From NCBI RefSeq assembly GCF_009828095.1, contig NZ_WTYP01000001.1, positions 1,302,001 through 1,366,000 of the forward strand: a stretch of DNA of 64,000 bases. Direction: 5' to 3'. Shown one piece after another: positions 43,467 to 53,363 of this stretch (the first letter of the stretch is position 1; each line of letters opens with the position of its first letter). The stretch is from Pontixanthobacter luteolus (GTDB taxonomy: Bacteria > Pseudomonadota > Alphaproteobacteria > Sphingomonadales > Sphingomonadaceae). The position numbers and the translations under genes were made by a program. The notes beneath the pieces are model-generated. The model did no database searches, was not told the DNA's origin, and worked only from the letters and a program-made list of their open reading frames with translations.

Positions 43467-44528
43467 TCAGCCGTACCATTCAGCCCAGGCACCATGCGGA
43501 TGGCCGCAGCCTAGCGTCACCGCATCCTCCCCACCAGGCCAGTAACGTACGCTAAGCTCATGCCGGAAAGTTTCGCGGTTGGTTTCGAGAGCAACCCACG
43601 CAAGCGGGCGTTCCGCAGTGACCTTCGCGCCGGCCTGTTCCATCATGTGCATGATCTTCTGCTGCGTCGCTTCCGGGATATATTGCCAGACTATCGAGTG
43701 GCTGAGGACCCGTGTGACACCCGACGGCTGTTCCCGTTGAAGCATCTCGGCCACGAAATCCCCGGCATCCTGTTTGACCAGATCGGGCGGGCATTTCCCT
43801 GCTAGCTCGATCGCGGCCTCGATCCGTGCCATGCGCTGCGCCGCCTCTGGCCAGACGTAACTTTTTAGCCTGAGCGCGGATTCCGGGTCGGACAGATCAA
43901 CCGGAGCTTGATCGCATCCACGGATAGAAACAATCTCCACCGGAAAATCAGGAGGCGGCGGCCCTTCCCACTCCGGCTCAATCCTCATCGGTGACGCACT
44001 CGGCCCGGCAGTCACGCCCCCAAGATTGAAATGATAGCGGTCCATCATGGTGTTGACGCCTGCGCTCGCGCCCAGCTCGTTGATCTCGAACTTTGGCCCA
44101 AGCTTTTCCGACAGCCATTTCAGCGCAGCCATAAACGCCCAGGACCGTCCGGCTTCGTTGGTCTGCGGCGGCCCATCCAGCCATGGCAGCAGGCGCGCAT
44201 CGAATTTCTCAACCAGGTCCACCACGATTGCATCGACAGCATCCTGTCCCGCGACTAGCCCTGCGTAAACCGGTTCCAGACGCCGATCCTCGCCGGTCAA
44301 AAGCAGATTGTGCAGCCCGCCGGTAATCCGCAGCGGCATGGCGTCTTTCACACTCAGCCCTTCCCAATTCGCAATCCGGCGACCCACCGCCGTATCGCCT
44401 TGGAGGATCGCAAGAAGCGCCCGGACGACTTTTGCCGTATTGGGCGCGCCTGCTTCTTCCGCATGGACAGCCTGCCATTCAATCGCTTCGGCCACATTAC
44501 CGATGTCCATGATCGCATTCGCAGCCAT
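43467..44528 (-). CDS. DUF2332 family protein
   Basis: A 353-residue protein of PF10094/DUF2332. Blocks typical of the family are '[25 protein letters not shown]', '[21 protein letters not shown]', '[41 protein letters not shown]' and '[10 protein letters not shown]'. The middle part looks like a degenerate class I methyltransferase ('[11 protein letters not shown]' in the motif I position). No function is established. It is divergent from hisG with 53 bases between starts. Confidence 0.85.
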   Translation of the reverse strand: MAANAIMDIGNVAEAIEWQAVHAEEAGAPNTAKVVRALLAILQGDTAVGRRIANWEGLSVKDAMPLRITGGLHNLLLTGEDRRLEPVYAGLVAGQDAVDAIVVDLVEKFDARLLPWLDGPPQTNEAGRSWAFMAALKWLSEKLGPKFEINELGASAGVNTMMDRYHFNLGGVTAGPSASPMRIEPEWEGPPPPDFPVEIVSIRGCDQAPVDLSDPESALRLKSYVWPEAAQRMARIEAAIELAGKCPPDLVKQDAGDFVAEMLQREQPSGVTRVLSHSIVWQYIPEATQQKIMHMMEQAGAKVTAERPLAWVALETNRETFRHELSVRYWPGGEDAVTLGCGHPHGAWAEWYG

Positions 44529-44581
44529 TTGGCTTCCTTTCCATTGCCCTTTGCCCCGGCTCTGCCTATTTGCCGCCCGTT

Positions 44582-45235
44582 ATGACAGCGCAGCTTACAT
44601 TTGCCGTGCCCAAGGGGCGTATCCTTGACGAAGCTCTGCCAGTGATGGCCGATGCCGGAGTAATTCCGGAGGATGGCTTTCACGACAAGAGCAATCGTGC
44701 GCTCAGCTTTGCAACGACGCGCGACGATATGCGGCTGATCCGCGTGCGCGCATTCGACGTTGCAACCTTCGTAGCACACGGCGCGGCACAATTGGGAATT
44801 GTCGGTTCCGACGTGATCGAGGAATTCGACTATTCGGATCTTTACGCTCCGGTCGATCTGGAGATTGGCAAATGCCACTTGTCAGTGGCCGAGCCGGTTG
44901 AGGGTGCAGAAGGCATCGACGGCGCGAGCCACGTCCGCGTAGCCACGAAATACCCGAACCTGACGCGCCGCCACTTCGAGGCGCAGGGTATCCAGGCGGA
45001 ATGCGTCAAACTGAACGGCGCGATGGAGCTTGCCCCCAGCCTCGGCCTGTCAGGCCGTATCGTCGACCTTGTATCCACCGGGCGCACGCTGAAGGAAAAC
45101 GGCCTCGTCGAGACATCCAAGATTATCGACATTTCCGCGCGTCTGATTGTCAATCGTGCAGCGCTTAAGACGGACGGGCGCGTTGCCGCGCTGGTCGAAG
45201 CCTTCCGCGCAAACGCGGCGCAGGCAGCGGCCTGA
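44582..45235 (+). CDS. hisG: ATP phosphoribosyltransferase, short form
   Basis: A 217-residue HisG(S), first step of histidine synthesis. '[21 protein letters not shown]' is the N-terminal motif; '[17 protein letters not shown]' and '[28 protein letters not shown]' are conserved; '[21 protein letters not shown]' binds PRPP. The regulatory ACT-like C-terminal domain of the long form is absent, so the enzyme should need HisZ, which is not in this window. A TTG 12 bases earlier is a less likely start. Its stop overlaps hisD (TGATG). Confidence 0.94.
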   Translation: MTAQLTFAVPKGRILDEALPVMADAGVIPEDGFHDKSNRALSFATTRDDMRLIRVRAFDVATFVAHGAAQLGIVGSDVIEEFDYSDLYAPVDLEIGKCHLSVAEPVEGAEGIDGASHVRVATKYPNLTRRHFEAQGIQAECVKLNGAMELAPSLGLSGRIVDLVSTGRTLKENGLVETSKIIDISARLIVNRAALKTDGRVAALVEAFRANAAQAAA

Positions 45236-46524
45236 TGCAGCGCCTGTCTATCAGTCAGCCGGACTTCGCGAAGGCATTCCGCAGGATAGTAAATTCACGC
45301 CGCGAAAGCGACGAAGGTGTCGCCGATCAGGTGAAGACGATCCTTTCGAAGGTCCGGGCGTCCGGAGATGAAACACTGGTCGAATTGACCGCCCGTTTCG
45401 ATCAGCACAACCTGTCCAGCGATGCCGACTGGTCTATTTCCAAAGCCGAATGCGAAGCGGCTTTTCACGCACTGGAGCCAAGCCTGCGGCAGGCGCTCGA
45501 ACTGGCCGCAGACCGCATCCGCACATATCACGAAGCACAATTGCCTACTGACCGGGATTACACCGACGATGCAGGCGTCAGGCTGGGCGCTCGCTGGTTG
45601 CCGGTCGATGCCGCCGGTCTTTACGTGCCGGGTGGACGCGCAGCCTATCCCTCCAGCCTGCTGATGAATGCGATCCCCGCAAAGGTCGCCGGTGTCGCAC
45701 GGCTTGCCGTGGTGACACCCACGCCGCGCGGGCAAATCAATCCTCTGGTTTTGGCCGCTGCGCACCTTGCTGGCGTAGATGAGATATGGCGCGTCGGCGG
45801 CGCGCAAGCAGTCGGCGCTCTCGCCTATGGCACAGAGCGGATTTCCCGCGTCGACGTCATCACCGGCCCCGGCAATGCCTGGGTGGCCGAGGCAAAACGC
45901 CAGCTATATGGCGTGGTCGGCATCGACATGGTCGCCGGGCCAAGTGAAATTCTGGTGATTGCCGATGGGCAAAACAATCCGGACTGGATCGCCGCCGACC
46001 TGCTCAGCCAAGCCGAGCACGACCCCGTCGCGCAGTCCATCCTGATCACTGACGATGCGAATTTCGCCAGTCAGGTCGAAGACCGGATCGACGTACAATG
46101 CGCAATGCTTTCCACGCAGAAGACCGCGAAGGCCAGTTGGGATAATCACGGCGTCGTTATCGTGGTCGATGACCTGGACCAGTCAATCGCGCTCGCCAAT
46201 GATCTGGCCGCCGAACACGTCGAACTGGCCGTTGCCGATCCAGCGCCGCTGTTCGAGGGCATCCGCCATGCAGGCAGCGTGTTCATCGGCCGTTTTGCAC
46301 CGGAAGCGGTGGGGGATTACGTGGCCGGGCCCAACCATGTTCTGCCGACCGGGCGGCGCGCCCGCTTCGCCAGCGGACTTTCCGTGCTCGACTTCATGAA
46401 ACGATCCAGCTTCATTGAACTGGACGAAGCTGCACTAAACGCTATTGGCCCGGCAGCCATCGCGCTGGCCGAAGCCGAAGGGCTGCCAGCGCACGCACAA
46501 TCTATCGAGAAACGTTTGAAATGA
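45235..46524 (+). CDS. hisD: Histidinol dehydrogenase
   Basis: A 429-residue zinc and NAD enzyme that oxidises L-histidinol to histidine. 'WLPVDAAGLYVPGGRAAYPSSLLMNAIPAKVAGV', 'EIWRVGGAQAVGALAYGTERI' and 'VDVITGPGNAWVAEAKRQLYGVVGIDMVAGPSEILVIAD' are diagnostic, and 'EHDPVAQSILITDD' and 'PNHVLPTGRRARFASGLSVLDF' complete the active site. Coupled with hisG and nusB (ATGA). Confidence 0.97.
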   Translation: MQRLSISQPDFAKAFRRIVNSRRESDEGVADQVKTILSKVRASGDETLVELTARFDQHNLSSDADWSISKAECEAAFHALEPSLRQALELAADRIRTYHEAQLPTDRDYTDDAGVRLGARWLPVDAAGLYVPGGRAAYPSSLLMNAIPAKVAGVARLAVVTPTPRGQINPLVLAAAHLAGVDEIWRVGGAQAVGALAYGTERISRVDVITGPGNAWVAEAKRQLYGVVGIDMVAGPSEILVIADGQNNPDWIAADLLSQAEHDPVAQSILITDDANFASQVEDRIDVQCAMLSTQKTAKASWDNHGVVIVVDDLDQSIALANDLAAEHVELAVADPAPLFEGIRHAGSVFIGRFAPEAVGDYVAGPNHVLPTGRRARFASGLSVLDFMKRSSFIELDEAALNAIGPAAIALAEAEGLPAHAQSIEKRLK

Positions 46525-46967
46525 GCACATCCAGATCACAGGCCCGCGCAGCTGCGCGGCTCGCCGCCGTTCAGGCGCTTTACCAGCAGCATATGGAAAA
46601 AACTCGGCTGGCCAAATTGCTGGACGAATTTCACCAGCACCGCCTTGGCCGCGAGATTGAAGACGATCAGTATGCCGATGCCGATACCGACCTGTTCGAC
46701 GATATCGTCGCGGGCGTCGACGCGCGCCGCGATGAAATCGATGCGAAGCTGACCGAAAAACTGGCCGATGGCTGGACTGTCGCCCGTCTGGACAAAACCA
46801 TGCTGCAAATCCTGCGCGCCGGCGCCTATGAATTGATGGCCCGCGCAGACATCACGGTTGCGACCGTGATCAGCGAATATGTAGATGTCGCGAAAGCTTT
46901 CTTCGACGACCGCGAGGCGAAATTCGTGAACGGGGTTCTCGACGCGGTTGCCAAGGCGGTCCGCTGA
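46521..46967 (+). CDS. nusB: Transcription antitermination factor NusB
   Basis: A 148-residue all-helical NusB that forms the boxA-binding antitermination complex with S10 for rRNA synthesis. 'RSQARAAARLAAVQALYQQHME' is the basic N-terminal helix; 'DKTMLQILRAGAYELMAR' and 'TVISEYVDVAKAFFDDREAKFVNGVLDAVAK' are conserved. ATG at 46521 overlaps the hisD stop. thiL appears to begin within its stop (CTGA). Confidence 0.95.
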   Translation: MSTSRSQARAAARLAAVQALYQQHMEKTRLAKLLDEFHQHRLGREIEDDQYADADTDLFDDIVAGVDARRDEIDAKLTEKLADGWTVARLDKTMLQILRAGAYELMARADITVATVISEYVDVAKAFFDDREAKFVNGVLDAVAKAVR

Positions 46968-47851
46968 CCAGCGAAAGCGCCTTCATCCAGCAATTGCGGG
47001 CCATCGCCACGCATCCCGCCGCACGCGGACTCGCCGATGATACGGCGGTGCTGGAAATCGGCGGGGAAACGCTGATCCTGACACATGACGCGATGGTCGA
47101 AGACGTCCATTTCCTGCCCCAACAGGATATGGCCGACGTCGCATGGAAGCTGGCAGCGGCAAACCTGTCCGACCTTGCCGCCAAAGGCGCGCAGCCGGTG
47201 GGCGTATTGCTCGGCTATATGCTGGGCGAACAGGATGATCGCTTCCTTGCCGGGTTGGCAGAAGTGCTCGATGAATATCAGGTGCCGCTGCTCGGAGGAG
47301 ACACCGTTTCCGGCGATGGCCCGCGGAGTTTTGGCATGACCGCAATTGGCACAGCGACAAGCGTGCCGGTCCCCTCGCGCAGCGGCGCAAAGCCTGGTGA
47401 CGCGATTTTCGTCACAGGTCCTGTCGGCGGGGCAATGGTTGGTTTCGAAGCCATGCGGAACGCAAAGAGCGGATCTTTTAGTGCAGAAGAAACAGCGACC
47501 TACAGGCGCCCGCTGCCCTTGCTCGGTGCCGGTCAGGCCCTAGCGCCGCACGTAACCGCGATGATGGATGTGTCGGACGGTCTGCTTCTGGATGCAAGCC
47601 GGATGGCTTCTGCTTCAAACGTGACTATCAACATCGAGACCAGCCAGGTTCCTATTGCTGCGCCCGAACCACGCCGATCCGACGCGCTTCGCTGGGGCGA
47701 TGACTACCAGCTACTTTTCACGGCAAATCAAGAGCTTGCCCTTCCGGTTGCAGCGCACCGTATCGGCTCGGTCCTTGAACAGTCTGGCAGCCCGTTGCTG
47801 ATCGGCGGCACCCAACCAGATCCCGGCGACACACTCGGTTATCAGCACTGA
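46964..47851 (+). CDS. thiL: Thiamine-monophosphate kinase
   Basis: A 295-residue ThiL phosphorylating thiamine phosphate to thiamine pyrophosphate. 'HPAARGLADDTAVLEIGGETLILTHDAMVEDVHF' supplies metal-binding Asp residues; 'LAAKGAQPVGVLLGYML' and 'MMDVSDGLLLDASRMA' are conserved. The frame reads TSESAFIQQLRAIATHPAARGLADD from a CTG at 46964, which is where homologues start; that CTG overlaps the nusB stop (CTGA) and has AAGG 8 bases upstream. The next possible codon is TTG at 46994, inside the conserved region, so a CTG start is preferred. The late motif reads 'GDDYQLLF' rather than the usual GGEDYELLF. Confidence 0.88.
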   Translation: MTSESAFIQQLRAIATHPAARGLADDTAVLEIGGETLILTHDAMVEDVHFLPQQDMADVAWKLAAANLSDLAAKGAQPVGVLLGYMLGEQDDRFLAGLAEVLDEYQVPLLGGDTVSGDGPRSFGMTAIGTATSVPVPSRSGAKPGDAIFVTGPVGGAMVGFEAMRNAKSGSFSAEETATYRRPLPLLGAGQALAPHVTAMMDVSDGLLLDASRMASASNVTINIETSQVPIAAPEPRRSDALRWGDDYQLLFTANQELALPVAAHRIGSVLEQSGSPLLIGGTQPDPGDTLGYQH

Positions 47852-47981
47852 ACACGTGAAAACGCGGTGAGCCGTGCATTTCTGCCGCTTTGGGGTTGCG
47901 CGCCGTAACTCCGCCCCTAAAGTCCAACCACCTTTTTGGACCCGTATAAGCGGGCCAAATCATCTGCGTGAGGGGATTAAT

Positions 47982-50090
47982 GTGCAAATTGTCTATATAG
48001 CAATCGGACTGGGATTGCTGGCCGTGGTTTACGGCTTCATTACCAGCCGCCAGGTGCTCGGCGCTGCAGCCGGCAATGAAAGAATGCAGGAAATTGCCGG
48101 CGCTGTTCAGGAAGGCGCGCAAGCCTATCTGAAACGCCAATACACGACGATCGGCATGGTCGGCGTTGTGGTCGCAATCATCGTATTCGTGTTTCTCGGC
48201 CCAATTTCGGCATCCGGTTTTGTCGTCGGCGCGATCCTGTCGGGTGTGGCTGGCTTTATCGGGATGAACATCTCGGTTCGTGCCAACGTCCGTACGGCTG
48301 CAGCGGCCCAGACAGGCCTTCAGGAAGGGCTGACCGTGGCTTTCCGCGCTGGCGCTGTCACCGGGATGCTCGTGGCGGGCCTCGCACTGTTGGCGATCGC
48401 CGGTTTCTTCTGGGTGCTGACCGGGCAAATGGGGCTCGACCTCACCGTCCTTGCCGAGAAACGCGAAGTCATCGACGCACTTGTGGGTCTGGCCTTCGGC
48501 GCATCGCTTATTTCAATCTTTGCCCGTCTTGGCGGCGGTATCTTCACCAAAGCTGCCGACGTCGGCGCCGATCTGGTCGGTAAAGTCGAAGCCGGTATCC
48601 CGGAAGATGATCCACGCAACCCGGCAACCATCGCCGATAACGTGGGGGACAATGTCGGCGACTGTGCTGGCATGGCCGCCGACTTGTTCGAAACCTATGT
48701 CGTTACCGTTGGTGCAACGATGGTTCTGACAGCACTGCTGCTGACAAGCCTTGCTGCAGCCGATCTGTTCGCATTGATGAGCCTTCCGCTGCTGGTTGGC
48801 GGCGTGTGCATCGTGACTTCGATCATCGGGACGTACATGGTGCGCCTCGGCAAATCGAACAACATCATGGGCGCGCTCTACAAGGGCTTCATCACCACTG
48901 CCGTTCTGTCGATTCCGGCGATCTGGTGGGCCACCGATTACGCGATCGGTATGGGCGCTGAATACACCGTTGGCGAACAAACGTTCACCGGCATGGACCT
49001 GTTCTGGTCGATGATGGTGGGTCTGGCTGTTACCGGCCTGATCATCTGGATCACGGAATATTACACCGGGACCGAATACCGTCCGGTTCGCTCGATTGCG
49101 AAATCGTCCGAAACCGGCCACGGCACCAACGTAATCCAGGGTCTGGCAATCAGCCTTGAATCCACTGCCTTGCCAACACTCGTGATCGTTGTCGGCATCG
49201 TCGTCACTTACCAGCTCGCTGGTTTGATGGGCATCGCATTCGCGGCAACTTCGATGCTGGCGCTCGCCGGGATGGTCGTGGCGCTTGATGCGTATGGTCC
49301 TGTCACCGATAACGCTGGCGGCATCGCTGAAATGGCTGAGATGGAAGAAAGCGTCCGTGAGAAGACCGACGCACTCGACGCTGTGGGCAACACCACCAAG
49401 GCCGTGACCAAGGGTTACGCAATCGGTTCGGCAGGACTTGCCGCGCTGGTTCTTTTCTCGGCTTATACCGCTGACCTCAAGGAGTTCTTCCCGGATCTCG
49501 CGGTCAGCTTCAGTCTTGAAAACCCGTATGTCATTGTCGGCCTGCTGCTTGGCGCCCTGCTCCCGTACCTGTTCGGTGCGATGGGCATGACCGCTGTTGG
49601 CCGCGCCGCTGGTGACGTGGTTGTCGACGTTCGTGACCAGTTCGCCAAGGACCCCGGCATCATGGCCGGCACAAGCCGTCCGAACTACGCACGGACAGTC
49701 GATCTTGTGACGAAGGCTGCAATCAAGGAAATGATCATTCCTTCGATGCTGCCGGTTCTCGCACCGATCGTGGTCTATTTCGTGATCACCGCTGTTGCGG
49801 GCCAGGCAAACGGTTTTGCCGCTCTTGGCGCGTTGCTGCTGGGTGTGATCGTCTCGGGTATTTTCGTGGCGCTTTCCATGACCGCCGGCGGCGGCGCATG
49901 GGATAACGCCAAGAAGTATATCGAAGACGGCAACCACGGCGGCAAAGGTTCGGAAGCTCACAAGGCTGCCGTTACCGGCGACACCGTTGGAGATCCTTAC
50001 AAGGATACTGCCGGTCCGGCCGTGAACCCGATGATCAAGATCACCAACATCGTGGCTCTGCTGCTTCTCGCAGCACTTGCCGCAGGCTGA
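47982..50090 (+). CDS. hppA: Membrane-bound proton-pumping pyrophosphatase, K+-insensitive type
   Basis: A 702-residue polytopic H+-PPase, coupling PPi hydrolysis to proton translocation across the inner membrane. Signature '[35 protein letters not shown]' (residues 193-227) and '[11 protein letters not shown]', and C-terminal '[47 protein letters not shown]'. '[10 protein letters not shown]' has Lys where the K+-dependent group has Ala, so the enzyme should be K+-insensitive. The start is GTG at 47982 with GAGGGG 6 bases upstream; the longer upstream frame has no support. A strong terminator follows. Confidence 0.96.
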   Translation: MQIVYIAIGLGLLAVVYGFITSRQVLGAAAGNERMQEIAGAVQEGAQAYLKRQYTTIGMVGVVVAIIVFVFLGPISASGFVVGAILSGVAGFIGMNISVRANVRTAAAAQTGLQEGLTVAFRAGAVTGMLVAGLALLAIAGFFWVLTGQMGLDLTVLAEKREVIDALVGLAFGASLISIFARLGGGIFTKAADVGADLVGKVEAGIPEDDPRNPATIADNVGDNVGDCAGMAADLFETYVVTVGATMVLTALLLTSLAAADLFALMSLPLLVGGVCIVTSIIGTYMVRLGKSNNIMGALYKGFITTAVLSIPAIWWATDYAIGMGAEYTVGEQTFTGMDLFWSMMVGLAVTGLIIWITEYYTGTEYRPVRSIAKSSETGHGTNVIQGLAISLESTALPTLVIVVGIVVTYQLAGLMGIAFAATSMLALAGMVVALDAYGPVTDNAGGIAEMAEMEESVREKTDALDAVGNTTKAVTKGYAIGSAGLAALVLFSAYTADLKEFFPDLAVSFSLENPYVIVGLLLGALLPYLFGAMGMTAVGRAAGDVVVDVRDQFAKDPGIMAGTSRPNYARTVDLVTKAAIKEMIIPSMLPVLAPIVVYFVITAVAGQANGFAALGALLLGVIVSGIFVALSMTAGGGAWDNAKKYIEDGNHGGKGSEAHKAAVTGDTVGDPYKDTAGPAVNPMIKITNIVALLLLAALAAG

Positions 50091-50115
50091 TCCAGACTTC
50101 AGCCCAGGCTGAGCC

Positions 50116-50149
50116 AGAGCCCCGTCCGGAGCGATCCGGGCGGGGTTCT
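50116..50149 (+). terminator. Intrinsic terminator of hppA
   Basis: CCCCGTCCGGA (50120-50130) and TCCGGGCGGGG (50135-50145) pair with one G-U and a GCGA (GNRA-type) loop. AGAG/TTCT extend the stem outward to 50116-50149, giving a few Us in the transcript. Confidence 0.85.
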
Positions 50150-50248
50150 GTCATTTGGGGCGGCGGATCAGACGTTAAACCTTCTTCAGCATTGCTTCGC
50201 TAAGGCCCCCATGCGGCGCGCAATGCCGCACTGTATGAGGGTTAACGC

Positions 50249-51421
50249 TTGGCCACGCAGCCAACCGATATTGATGCAAACGGCGCACTGCCCCACGCGG
50301 TGGCCCCGGCGCCGTGCGCTGATGGGATTGCGGTTTCGTCTCTCAATGCCTGCACCGGGCCAGATATGATCGCGCAGTGGGCCGCGCTGGAAGCAATCTC
50401 CAGCGAACCCAATCCATTCTACTCATCATGGGGGCTGCCGCCTGCCCTGAAGGCGTTCGACCCCGACGGCCGGCTTGAAATCCTTCAGTTCTGGGCAGCA
50501 GGCGAACTATGCGGGCTTTTGCCACTACAAAGATCGGGCAGCTATTACGGATATCCGATCCCGCATCTCCGCGGATGGATGCACGACAATGCCTTTTGCG
50601 GAGCTCCCTTGGTCGCAGCCGGGCATGAGGGAGAATTCTGGTCAGCATTGCTGGACCACCTCGATGCGCATCCGTCACACAGCTTGTTCTTCCACCTTGA
50701 AGGCCTTGCCGAGGATGGCGCGCTGTTCCGCTCGCTTGCAGATATAGTCACCGCCCGCCGCGCGACTTGTGCAATTGTCCACCGCGAGGAACGCGCTATG
50801 CTCGCATCGCCCGCTTCGGCGGAAGAATATTTCGCAGCATCCATGAGCGGCAAGAAACGCAAGGAATTGCGACGCCAGTACAATCGCCTGTCCGAATTGG
50901 GCGAACTGCGGTTCGAACGCCGCCGCGATGCGCACGACCTGGCAGATTGGGCCAACGACTTTCTGGAACTGGAGGCGGCAGGCTGGAAAGGCGCAGCCGG
51001 ATCAGCGCTGGCATCAGATCCGCGCACGGCGGCCTTGTTCGCGGACATGCTGAACGGTGCAGCCGGAATAGGTAAACTTGAGCGTCTGGCCCTGTATCTC
51101 GATGACAGGCCGATCGCGATGCTCGCCAACTTTCTCTGCCCGCCCGGCGCGTTCTCTTTCAAGACCGCCTTCGACGAACGCTATTCGCGGTTTTCGCCAG
51201 GCGTTCTCCTGCAGCGGGAAAACCTCGACATTCTGCAAGAACCGTCGATCGAATGGACCGATAGCTGCGCTGCCGCAGATCACCCGATGATCGAACGGAT
51301 TTGGCGCGAAAAACGGTCGATGGTCCGCCTTAGCGTGGGGATCGGCGGAAAATTGAGACAAGCCGCATTCCGTCAATTGCTGAAGGCGGAAAGCGGCAGC
51401 GAAATTATGGGAACCGAATGA
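50249..51421 (+). CDS. GNAT/FemAB-like acyltransferase (CelD/BcsL-type, PF13480)
   Basis: A 390-residue protein with an N-terminal domain and a C-terminal PF13480-like GNAT domain: 'YFAASMSGKKRKELRRQYNRLSELGELRFERRRD' followed by 'WANDFLELEAAGWKGAAGSAL', 'RLALYLDDRPIAMLANFLCPPGAFSFKTAFDERYSRFSPGVLLQRENLDIL' (a pattern common to the group). Such proteins are often encoded near polysaccharide or lipid genes and may acylate amino or sugar groups. The TTG start at 50249 has GAGGG upstream. Its stop overlaps the JmjC-like gene (ATGATG), so both are co-translated. Target unknown. Confidence 0.75.
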   Translation: MATQPTDIDANGALPHAVAPAPCADGIAVSSLNACTGPDMIAQWAALEAISSEPNPFYSSWGLPPALKAFDPDGRLEILQFWAAGELCGLLPLQRSGSYYGYPIPHLRGWMHDNAFCGAPLVAAGHEGEFWSALLDHLDAHPSHSLFFHLEGLAEDGALFRSLADIVTARRATCAIVHREERAMLASPASAEEYFAASMSGKKRKELRRQYNRLSELGELRFERRRDAHDLADWANDFLELEAAGWKGAAGSALASDPRTAALFADMLNGAAGIGKLERLALYLDDRPIAMLANFLCPPGAFSFKTAFDERYSRFSPGVLLQRENLDILQEPSIEWTDSCAAADHPMIERIWREKRSMVRLSVGIGGKLRQAAFRQLLKAESGSEIMGTE

Positions 51422-52356
51422 TGGAACACAGTCACGATTTTTCCCGGTCCGGCGAAATTTCGGATTCCGGACAGGCTTGCGCACCGCACCCGTCGATTAG
51501 CGACAAGCTGCCGGTATTCGGCCCATCGGCGCGGGCCTTGTTTGCAAGAAATTACCCCGAGACGCCGCATACCCTGCCGCACAATTTGACTGAACATTCA
51601 CTGCTCACGCTGGATGCGCTGGCTGAACTGGGTGCGGCGCTGCCGGAAAGCTCTACCGAGTATAACCGGGGCGACCTTCCCATCGGCGTCGACGGCAAGC
51701 CCGGCGGAACAGGTCTGTCGATTCAGGACACGATCCGCAAGATCGCCACAAGCAACAGCTGGGCTGTCCTGAAGAATATCGAGCAAGTGCCTGCCTACCG
51801 TGATCTTCTGATGTCGCTCCTTGCTGAAATCCAAGCCGAAATCGAAACGAAGACGGGCGCCATGCTACGCCCGCAAGGGTTTGTATTCATATCCTCGCCC
51901 AATGCCGTCACTCCCTATCATTTCGACCCGGAACACAACATCCTGCTGCAGTTGAAAGGGTCGAAAGTGATGACCCAGTTTCCAGCCGGGAATGCACGCT
52001 TTGCACCGGATACCGTCCATGAAAGCTACCATTCGGGCGGCGCGCGGGAACTCGAATGGCGCGATGACTTCACCGCCGAAGGTATCGAACTTGCCATCAA
52101 AGCAGGTGAGGCATTGTTCGTTCCGGTCATGGCACCGCATTTCGTGCGCAATGGACCAGACAGTTCAATCTCGCTGTCGATCACATGGCGCAGCGACTGG
52201 AGCTTTGAAGAAGCGGACGCGCGCGGTTTGAACCGAATATTGCGTAACAGGGGTCTCGCACCGGCCAGCACATCGCGCTGGCCCGGCTCCAACAAGGCCA
52301 AGGCCTACACATTCCGGGCGCTCAGAAAGCTGCGTCTGACCGGTCAAGCGCGTTGA
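51418..52356 (+). CDS. JmjC/cupin-like non-heme iron protein
   Basis: A 312-residue protein of the Cupin_8/JmjC-like group. 'FISSPNAVTPYHFDPEHNILLQLKGSKVMTQFP' holds the His168-x-Asp170 metal pair, and 'LFVPVMAPHFVRNGPDSSISLSITW' the distal His241, consistent with a 2-oxoglutarate/Fe(II) facial triad; Lys180 could bind 2-oxoglutarate. These enzymes hydroxylate proteins or small molecules. No signal peptide. Coupled to the preceding acyltransferase-like gene, so a joint pathway is likely. Alternative: a cupin with a binding rather than catalytic role. Confidence 0.75.
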   Translation: MMEHSHDFSRSGEISDSGQACAPHPSISDKLPVFGPSARALFARNYPETPHTLPHNLTEHSLLTLDALAELGAALPESSTEYNRGDLPIGVDGKPGGTGLSIQDTIRKIATSNSWAVLKNIEQVPAYRDLLMSLLAEIQAEIETKTGAMLRPQGFVFISSPNAVTPYHFDPEHNILLQLKGSKVMTQFPAGNARFAPDTVHESYHSGGARELEWRDDFTAEGIELAIKAGEALFVPVMAPHFVRNGPDSSISLSITWRSDWSFEEADARGLNRILRNRGLAPASTSRWPGSNKAKAYTFRALRKLRLTGQAR

Positions 52357-52387
52357 CGTTGCCGCAGCTGCAAAGCAAAGCAGCGGG

Positions 52388-53314
52388 ATGAGTGACAACA
52401 AGACTTCGCAAGAACTGGTCGATGGGCTCGTTAGCCTGCTGACAGTCGAACAGAACGACGAAAACAGCTTCACCGGGCAGCCACAAAAGGACGGCGTTGG
52501 CCGCGTCTTTGGCGGACAGGTGATCGCGCAGGCTTTGATGGCCGCGCAGCGATCAGTCCCGGATGACAAGATCGCTCACTCATTGCACGCGTATTTCCTG
52601 CGCGGCGGGAAAGAAGGGCCGGAAATCGATTACCGGATCGAACGCGATTTCGATGGCCGCAGCTTCGCAAATCGCAGGGTCGTGGCCAGTCAGGCAGAGG
52701 AAGATGGCAATCTTCGTCCGATCCTAAACCTCACCGCCAGTTTCCAGACGGCGGAAGACGGGCTGGAGCATCAGGACTGCGCAATGCCTGATGTCGCCCC
52801 GCCAGAAGACCTGAAATCGGACATGGAACTGCGCCGCAAATATGTCGACGCGCAGCCGAACATTCCCGAGGCCGCCCGCAAGCTGATGCTACGCCCCCGG
52901 CCCATAGAAATGCGCACGATAGATCGCCTGCACTGGATGAACAGCGAGCCAAAAGAACCTTGCGCCCATACCTGGTTCAAAACGGCTGCACCGCTGCCGG
53001 ACGATCCCGCGCTGCACCGCGCGGTCATCGCCTATGCCAGCGATTACACATTGCTGGGCACCGCCGCCTTGCCGCATGGACTTAGCTGGATGCGGGGCGA
53101 ACTGACCGGGGCCAGCCTTGACCATGCGGTTTGGTTCCACCGCCCTGCCCGAGCCGATGACTGGCTGCTCTATGCGACAGACAGCCCGTGGAGCGGCAGC
53201 GGCAGAGGGTTCAACCGTGGCCGGATTTTCAACCGGGCTGGCGAACTGGTCGCAAGTGTGGCGCAGGAAGGCATGATGCGCCGCCGGCGGTCCAAGGACC
53301 AAGACAAAGCGTGA
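52388..53314 (+). CDS. tesB: Acyl-CoA thioesterase II
   Basis: A 308-residue double-hotdog thioesterase hydrolysing medium- to long-chain acyl-CoA. 'NSFTGQPQKDGVGRVFGGQVIAQALMAAQRSVPDDKIAHSLHAYFLRGG' is the first domain start; 'RRVVASQAEEDGNLRPILNLTASFQ' and 'YASDYTLLGTAALPHGLSWMRGELTGASLDHAVWFHRPARADDWLLYATDSPWSGSGRGFNRGRIFNRAGELVASVAQEG' contain the TesB Asp/Thr/Gln active-site positions. It is 31 bases downstream of the JmjC-like gene. Confidence 0.94.
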   Translation: MSDNKTSQELVDGLVSLLTVEQNDENSFTGQPQKDGVGRVFGGQVIAQALMAAQRSVPDDKIAHSLHAYFLRGGKEGPEIDYRIERDFDGRSFANRRVVASQAEEDGNLRPILNLTASFQTAEDGLEHQDCAMPDVAPPEDLKSDMELRRKYVDAQPNIPEAARKLMLRPRPIEMRTIDRLHWMNSEPKEPCAHTWFKTAAPLPDDPALHRAVIAYASDYTLLGTAALPHGLSWMRGELTGASLDHAVWFHRPARADDWLLYATDSPWSGSGRGFNRGRIFNRAGELVASVAQEGMMRRRRSKDQDKA

Positions 53315-53315
53315 C

Positions 53316-53350
53316 GCTGGCAATCGGCCCGGCCAAGGCCGACTGCCAGC
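53316..53350. terminator. Shared terminator between tesB and the universal stress gene
   Basis: GCTGGCAATCGGCC (53316-53329) and GGCCGACTGCCAGC (53337-53350) form a 14-bp stem, one mismatch on the plus transcript and one G-U on the minus. Loop of 7. It fills the 49-base gap between the convergent genes; U content is modest on both sides. Confidence 0.7.
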
Positions 53351-53363
53351 ATCTTTCGCGCGA

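Noticed and set aside
48513-49961. Long 482-codon open frame on the minus strand
   Set aside because: It lies opposite hppA in the complementary codon phase, is His/Asp/Arg-rich and has no family character; it is a shadow.
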